In this document: positions 1-5,600 of the stretch, piece after piece | Layout: each line of letters begins with the position of its first letter | Numbering within the stretch: position 1 is the stretch's first letter | Assembly (NCBI GenBank): GCA_030747885.1 | Contig: JASLJW010000005.1 | Location: 1-10,186, forward strand | Direction of reading: 5' to 3' | DNA length: 10,186 nt | DNA from: Candidatus Thalassarchaeaceae archaeon | GTDB taxonomy: Archaea; Thermoplasmatota; Poseidoniia; Poseidoniales; Thalassarchaeaceae | Translations under genes and position numbers: made by a program | Notes under the pieces: model-generated | Database searches by the model: none | Seen by the model: the letters and a program-made list of their open reading frames with translations, nothing else | What the model was told of the DNA's origin: nothing

Positions 1-2
1 CA

Positions 3-986
3 AAAACAAATATTGAATTTAACCAAAGATTGGGTGTTTACAAATATGGAAAAAAGCAAACTATTCGAGATGCTACCAGTTTAGGATCTGCTAGGCAATT
101 ACTCCGTGCATTGCATGTAATTGAATTCATAGAAGGAATGATTGACTCTGAAAAATCCTCCACATTAAGAGAGATGTATTACATCTCAGAAGGGTGGGGG
201 CTAGGTAAATTTGGAACTCAAAATGAAAGTAACAATCTTGCTGAAGACCTTGAAATTGTTACCAAATGTATGAGAGAGGATTTCAAATTACGACCAGAAG
301 AAGATGGAGCACGAATGATTGGAAACGTCACAATCGAAGAAAGAAATCGAAAGGGAGACTGGATGAGAATAAATTGTAGAGATGATGTGGGAGATTCTGG
401 GTATGGATTGCCATACAATGTTGAACCTGAAAAAATCAGATTGGTCGATGAAGATGTGGATTATATTATGGCAATCGAAACGGGTGGAATGTTTGACAGA
501 TTGGTGGAAAATGGGTTTGATGAAGATTCGAGGTGCGCATTAATCCATCTCAAAGGACAGCCGGCACGCTCTACTCGAAGAATGATCAAACGAATGTCTG
601 AAGCATGGAATAAACCGGTAATGGTATTCGCTGACTGTGACCCTTGGTCATTCAGAATCTTTGCTAGTATTGCCTATGGTGCAATCAAAACTGCACATAT
701 TTCAGAATATCTTGCAACAACTGGGGCTGAATATCTCGGCATTACAGCTGACGATATTGAAGCATATGATCTCCCAAGCGATAAATTGACGCCCAAAGAT
801 ATTGAAGCGCTAAAAGCCGAATTGAGTGACCCTAGATTCTCTACAGGAGCATGGCAAAATCAAATCAATATGATGCTAGAAAATGGTAAAAAGGCGGAAC
901 AACAATCTCTTGCAAAATATGGGTTAGATTATGTTACAGATGAATATTTACCACAAAAATTAGCAGAATTTGGCCTTGGTGGATGA
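3..986 (+). CDS. top6A: DNA topoisomerase VI subunit A (Spo11-like), 5' end cut off by the window
   Basis: This is the DNA-cleaving subunit of the type IIB topoisomerase. It forms a covalent phosphotyrosyl link and passes one duplex through another together with the ATPase subunit B. The frame is open to the window edge, so the TTG at 30 is probably not the real start; roughly 30-60 N-terminal residues seem to be missing from a usual length of about 370. Counting from the TTG, the 5Y-CAP winged-helix region holds TLREMYYISEG, and the second Tyr (residue 51, codon 180-182) is the expected catalytic tyrosine. The Toprim domain follows, with its glutamate in AIETGGMFD (residue 150) and the metal-binding Asp pair in ADCDPWS (202 and 204). 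The C-terminal family signature AEQQSLAKYGLDYVTDEYLP is intact. One oddity is Ser where the DxDPxG Toprim loop normally has Gly. Subunit B may lie just upstream, outside the window. The family call is very secure. Confidence 0.95.
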   Translation, partial: KTNIEFNQRLGVYKYGKKQTIRDATSLGSARQLLRALHVIEFIEGMIDSEKSSTLREMYYISEGWGLGKFGTQNESNNLAEDLEIVTKCMREDFKLRPEEDGARMIGNVTIEERNRKGDWMRINCRDDVGDSGYGLPYNVEPEKIRLVDEDVDYIMAIETGGMFDRLVENGFDEDSRCALIHLKGQPARSTRRMIKRMSEAWNKPVMVFADCDPWSFRIFASIAYGAIKTAHISEYLATTGAEYLGITADDIEAYDLPSDKLTPKDIEALKAELSDPRFSTGAWQNQINMMLENGKKAEQQSLAKYGLDYVTDEYLPQKLAEFGLGG

Positions 987-1021
987 AAGAAAACTAAGAA
1001 TAAAGGGGGCTATTCATTTTC

Positions 1022-1843
1022 ATGGCCGTGGGGGAAAAGAAGCGCCCGTGGGGAAAATGGTTGGCTATTGCAGCAATTGTCCTGATTGGAATTGCAATTA
1101 TTTCATTCACCAATTCTATGGATGATGTCGAGGATTTATTGGACCCTGAAATCAATAATATTGGGGTTGTGGCTCCAAATTCAAACGAATCAATCAAACT
1201 ACAGCCAGGAAGAATCTATACAATCTTGAGAATTGTCGATGAAATTGGAACTGAAGGTTTGCTAGATGTGGAAATCACAGATTCACAAGGAAATGTAATT
1301 GACATTTCTTCACCGACATGGATGCAACCACAAAGAACAGGTTCGAGTGGTACAATAATCTATGATTCGGTTGGAACCATTTCAATAAGTGATAGTGGAG
1401 TGTATGATTTCAGTAATGAAAATTCTACTTCGAATCTATATGTTGTAGATGATCAAGCTGTAGATTTACAAGCAATGCAAGAACCTGCTCTTATCATTGC
1501 ATTTTTATCATGTTGCTTGGGATTACTAATACTTCCAATATCTCTAATCATACACCTAGTTATTGGAAGAGAGAAAAAGGAGCAAAAAATAGTCATGACA
1601 GGATTGCCTACTAATCAAATCCCTACCACAGATGAATTGTATAAAATCAGAGAAGGAAAAATGGACCCTTCGGAAGTAAAGGGAGTGGCTAAACCATCAA
1701 GGCCTATTCCATCTCCTTTTGTTGATAGAAATCCTGAACCAAGGAAAATAATTCAATCAAAGCCGATTGAAAACAAGCGTCGTGAGGTTGAAAATAAAGA
1801 CGATGAAGATGGCGAGGATTGGAAGAATTGGGATTCTGGTTGA
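1022..1843 (+). CDS. Two-pass membrane protein of unknown function with acidic cytoplasmic tail
   Basis: I do not recognise this 273-residue protein. A short basic N-terminus (KKRPWGK) precedes a first hydrophobic helix at about residues 13-29. A region of about 125 residues (31-153), rich in Asn, Ser and Asp and in predicted beta strands, follows. A second, longer hydrophobic segment spans about 155-182 and includes two adjacent Cys (LSCCLGLL). The positive residues before helix 1 and after helix 2 (GREKKEQK) suggest both termini are cytoplasmic and the middle region is outside. The tail (183-273) is polar and proline-rich, looks disordered, and ends in a run of acidic residues (DDEDGEDWKNW). 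The ATG at 1022 lies 35 bp after top6A; a weak G-rich stretch (1005-1009) stands 12 bases before it. The gene ends 65 bp before the preferred start of the regulator gene and may be co-transcribed with it or with top6A. A sensor or scaffold role is only a guess. Confidence 0.75.
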   Translation: MAVGEKKRPWGKWLAIAAIVLIGIAIISFTNSMDDVEDLLDPEINNIGVVAPNSNESIKLQPGRIYTILRIVDEIGTEGLLDVEITDSQGNVIDISSPTWMQPQRTGSSGTIIYDSVGTISISDSGVYDFSNENSTSNLYVVDDQAVDLQAMQEPALIIAFLSCCLGLLILPISLIIHLVIGREKKEQKIVMTGLPTNQIPTTDELYKIREGKMDPSEVKGVAKPSRPIPSPFVDRNPEPRKIIQSKPIENKRREVENKDDEDGEDWKNWDSG

Positions 1844-1908
1844 AATTGGGTTTCCCCCCAACGAGTTTTTACGAGAAGCGTCACTACCTAACCTCAGGTT
1901 GGGAAGAC
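1844..1908 (+). promoter_or_regulatory. Promoter/operator region of the regulator gene, with a 17-bp palindrome
   Basis: Three elements lie in this 65-bp gap. First is an imperfect hairpin, TTGGG (1846-1850), TTTCCC, CCCAA (1857-1861). Next is a T-rich box, TTTTTA (1866-1871), a plausible weak TATA element 38 bases before the ATG; the T run after the hairpin could instead end the upstream transcript. Last is a 17-bp palindrome at 1887-1903, CCTAACCT-C-AGGTTGGG, broken only by a T/G pair at 1889/1901. Its right half contains AGGT (1896-1899), which sits 9 bases before the ATG and can serve as ribosome binding site. A dimeric regulator bound here would cover both the transcription start and the ribosome site, which fits autoregulation. 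The sequence elements are seen directly; their functions are inferred. Confidence 0.45.
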
Positions 1909-2646
1909 ATGGTGGACTTCGATTGCGCGATTGACATCCTAAGTAATCCTACTCGAAGAGAGATTCTTAGACGGTTGGTTCGAGAGCCTCATTATCCATT
2001 ACAACTATCAGAACACTTGGATGTTAGTCAGCAAGCCATCGTTAAACATCTCAATGTGTTGGAAGAAAATGGATTTGTGGAATCAGAAAAGGTGGCTTCT
2101 CAAAAAGGCGGTCCTCCAAAGAAAATTTACACTGTTCAACAATCATTTAGCCTCAGAATGGATCTAGGTCCGGATCTATTCAGAATGAAGCATACTCCAC
2201 TACCAAAAGGAAGTCCGGTGAATCTTTCTTCTTCGAAAAATTTGCCCAATCCTGCAATGGAAATTGCAAACAAAATTGGGGGGAGGAGGAGAATGTCAAT
2301 TTCTGAAGGGGCAAGACATATTGCTAGAATTCAAGGAATGTTAGACAACATTGATTCAGAAAGGGATGCTTTGGTTGCTCTTCACCAACATGTATTGAGG
2401 CGAGTATCAAAAACTGTAGATGGGGAGTTTGAAACATACAAAGAGCGTTCAATTGTTCATACAATTCTTGACAACCCTAGGCGCCCCTTGGATTTAGATC
2501 GAATTGCAAGGGATCTATTGATTCAATCAAAAGATATGCATGTGGTAATTGAAGGCATTAGAGGGCATCTTGCTAATACAAACCCAGACGATGCTTTCAT
2601 CCCAGCAGATTCGTCAACCCCCCTTCCCTGGTGGATTCAAGGATAA
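1909..2646 (+). CDS. ArsR-like winged-helix transcriptional regulator
   Basis: This 245-residue protein is probably a DNA-binding transcription factor. Residues 5-75 form an ArsR/HTH_20-type winged helix. ILSNPTRREILRRL is helix 1, YPLQLSEHLDVSQQAIVKHL covers the turn and recognition helix, VLEENGFVES follows, and KGGPPKKIYTV is the wing, of a form common in archaeal regulators. Residues 80-110 are a Pro/Ser-rich linker. The rest (about 115-245) is mostly helical and unassigned; SIVHTILDNPRRPLDLDRIARD and the helix after it resemble another small helical or winged-helix unit, but weakly. No Cys-based metal-sensing motif is evident (only Cys6), so the signal is unknown. The frame extends upstream to an ATG at 1819, but that start would overlap the previous gene and add an uncharacteristic 30 residues. 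The ATG at 1909 places the family start directly after AGGT. It ends 8 bp from the convergent giant gene. Confidence 0.85.
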   Translation: MVDFDCAIDILSNPTRREILRRLVREPHYPLQLSEHLDVSQQAIVKHLNVLEENGFVESEKVASQKGGPPKKIYTVQQSFSLRMDLGPDLFRMKHTPLPKGSPVNLSSSKNLPNPAMEIANKIGGRRRMSISEGARHIARIQGMLDNIDSERDALVALHQHVLRRVSKTVDGEFETYKERSIVHTILDNPRRPLDLDRIARDLLIQSKDMHVVIEGIRGHLANTNPDDAFIPADSSTPLPWWIQG

Positions 2647-2654
2647 GGGAAATT
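2624..2654. other. Convergent gene junction with a short inverted repeat
   Basis: The regulator gene (stop 2644-2646) and the giant gene (stop codon read from 2657 to 2655) end face to face with 8 bp between them. TTCCCT (2624-2629) and AGGGAA (2646-2651) form a 6-bp inverted repeat with a 16-base spacer, reaching into the end of the regulator coding sequence. No clear T tract follows on either strand, so I do not call a terminator. Transcripts from the two sides probably overlap at their 3' ends. Confidence 0.4.
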
Positions 2655-5600
2655 TCAGAATCGTACGTCATCATCCGCTTCTTGGAGGAGGCTGCTTTGT
2701 TCAGCAACACGGTCCAATGCTTCCTTTCTACGAGAAATCATCATCAAACCTGCAACTCCAAGCAAACCTACAGTCGCAGCCATAATAATAGTTGGAACTG
2801 ACCACTTGCCAACAACAACCATTGCAACATCAATTACTGGATTATTTGATTGTAATTTCTCATCGACTTCGAGATAATTGTCATCATCACTAACTTCAAC
2901 GATATTTAATTCTGGATCAATAACTACAACCACTCGATCGCTACCTGCTGTTACAGGATAGAGAAGTGTGATAGTTACTCCTTCATCCGAACTTTCAGTT
3001 GGCATCAAAGCTCCAATTACTCGTCGATAAACAACGTCCTCTTCTTCACAACCATTACTTCGAATATCATCAATCTCACCGACACAGAGAATGATATTAA
3101 TATCTGTAGCGTGAACATTTCCTGTGTTTTGAATTGTTACCTGAACTGGAATCATTTCGCCAACAGCTGCAGAGGCCTGCTCTTCTGAAATCTCAACATC
3201 ACCAACGAAAACAAGGTTAGGTGCTCTCAAACGAAGAGAAAGAATCTGTTCATTTGAGTCACAGCCTGGATCATTATCTGCCAATCCATCGTTATCTGTA
3301 TCGATTGTGCAAGAGTCCGCCCACTCTGGAGTTTCATCATCATCCCCTCCATCAAGTGAACTGCCAAAATCTGAAAGTGTCTTGATGCCAATGTTTCGAT
3401 TTCCTAACGCTGCATCTGACCCAACATTGACTATTGCGACCAATTGAATCGTAGTATATGCGGGCATAGGTGGGAATGTCCATGTTCCAGTGAAGACATC
3501 GTAATAGCAATCAAAGTCTGGTTTATCTTCATCTGTCTGAATTTCAATACATAGTCTTTCGACTGGATATTCTGTTTCAAATCCATCAAGGAGTGCAAAC
3601 TCTACTGCATGTGGATTTGCCCAACCTGCAAGAGCATTCATTCCTGGTTCTATGTCCCATGTACCATCACCCTTCAGTGTGTGATTGTGCATTGTAGGAA
3701 TATCTGGAACGTTCCCATTGTTGGTTAAATTCATGATAAAGCGAACGGTTCTTCCTGGTGCAGTTGTTTTAACCGCACTCTCTACATAAGGATCCAATGA
3801 AATTTGCATATCATGGAATTCATTCACATTGATTGTTAGTTGAATAACATCACGAAGTTTAGTACCTTCAAAGGCCTCTTCTGAAAAGATTGAGGTGGTA
3901 ACAAAATATTGTCCTGCTGCAACTTGATCTGGGGTGTTGACTTGAATCATAACAGTCTGATTTTCGTCACGTTGCAATTCAGTCATGTCTGAACGGAAAA
4001 TCTCAACATTCCATGGTTGTGCTAACCCATTCGAATCAGAAATTGAAGTGATTCTCATATCGTATCGATCGGGGCCATTTCCTCCATTCAACACATTAAC
4101 TGGAACTGCCCATGTTTCTCCAGGATTCATATCATTCTCAAGTGATTCAGTGGATGCATCGAGAACGTATACATGCTTGACTGTTGTAGAGAGTAGTCGT
4201 TCGTCAGATACCTTTGGAGATCCTTGTAAGTAAGCCTTGATTTTCACTGCTGGACCAATGCCTGCATCAGCATTGGCTGGCGCACAAACAGTTGCAACGA
4301 CATCGCGTGGAACGCCCACATCTGCCCAATATCGTGGAACAGTTGGGTCGTAGCGAGTCTCTTCAGTATAGTCAGGGGCGTTCTTGAAATCCAATTGGAC
4401 AAACCAATTATCTTGTCGCCATTGATTTAGGGGGACACTAGTATTCCATTCCTCAGGGCCCCCAAGAACTGCAAATACTAGAAGGCCGGGGGCGAAGTTC
4501 TTCTTCACCTTGATTGTGTATGCGGCACATCCTTCATCCTTTGTAAGATCGGAATTCAAATCTCCTGGAAATACTTCTTCTGTTGTATCAAATATCTCAA
4601 ACTCAATGTTTCCAGAAGAACGAATTGAGACATTGATCCAAAGCTCTAGAACATCGTATGTTCCTTTCTCAACAGATTTTACTGGTTCTCCAGTGCTCCA
4701 GCCCTTAACGAAAACAACCCATGTTCCCGGTTCTTGTGTTGTAGGAACATTGACTTCCAAATTCTTGGTTACGGATGCTCCAGGTTCCAAAGAGACAGTA
4801 AGAGGGAATTTGATACCCCAACCATATGGCAATAGCCATTCTTGCTGACCCTCTAATGTATTTGGATCATAGAATTGGAATGTGTCATACACGTTTCCTG
4901 TATTTGTTATCGTAATTGAGAAAATTGCAGTACCACCTTGCTCAATATCACTTTGAGTATGGCTTGTATCGAGTTGAATCCCATGAACAACATCCATCAG
5001 AGTACTTGTCAATCTATCACTACGAATTGCAGGATCTTTGTATGATATCGCAGAAACAATGATGTTTGCAACTTCATCATCATTCGCTTGATAGATAGAT
5101 GGTGCAATTACTCGCATGTATATCTCAATCTTCTCTCCACCCTTGAGATAAATTGCAGTGTCAGGGAAAATGGTGGTGTGATTATTGGAGAAAAATACTG
5201 TGGCTGACCAATTTAGTGGAACTCCACTCAAGTTGATAGAAAAGGTATCTGCAACAAGATCTGGTGGGCCAGGTGTTGTATTATTCACTGAAAGATTGTA
5301 CATTGTTTGTTCACTTGGTTCAATCACGTGATAGAATGTCTCTCCTTCTTGTAATCCTACTTCGACTTGGCCGGTCAATACATGCACATAACATAACGTG
5401 TAGGTGTTCGAATTCGACTCTTCATTGCACTTATTGGTATCAGACCATGCAATGTGAGCTCCACTACCTAAGTCATTTGCAAAAGCAGGCGGTTGGCTTA
5501 ATTCAGGGGAGTTTCCTGAATTGGGTCCCAACTTATCGGATTGCCATGTTGAAACTTCAGTTGGTTCCCATGGATCAAGAACTGCTGCTGCGATCGAATT

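Noticed and set aside
998..1015. GAATA/TATTC hairpin with an 8-base loop followed by ATTTTC, a possible top6A terminator
   Set aside because: Only five A/T-dominated pairs and a four-base T run; too weak to separate from chance in AT-rich DNA.
218..1197. Minus-strand frames of 66 and 67 codons opposite top6A and the membrane-protein gene
   Set aside because: Antisense to a firmly identified gene and to its neighbour, with no recognisable sequence features.
1819..1908. Upstream ATG that would lengthen the regulator by 30 residues
   Set aside because: It overlaps the end of the membrane-protein gene, the extra residues do not look like part of the winged helix, and the region holds the likely promoter and palindrome.
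2549..2785. 78-codon + strand frame across the convergent junction
   Set aside because: It overlaps the regulator end in another frame and the giant gene end in antisense; composition is unlike a real protein and no start signal is visible.
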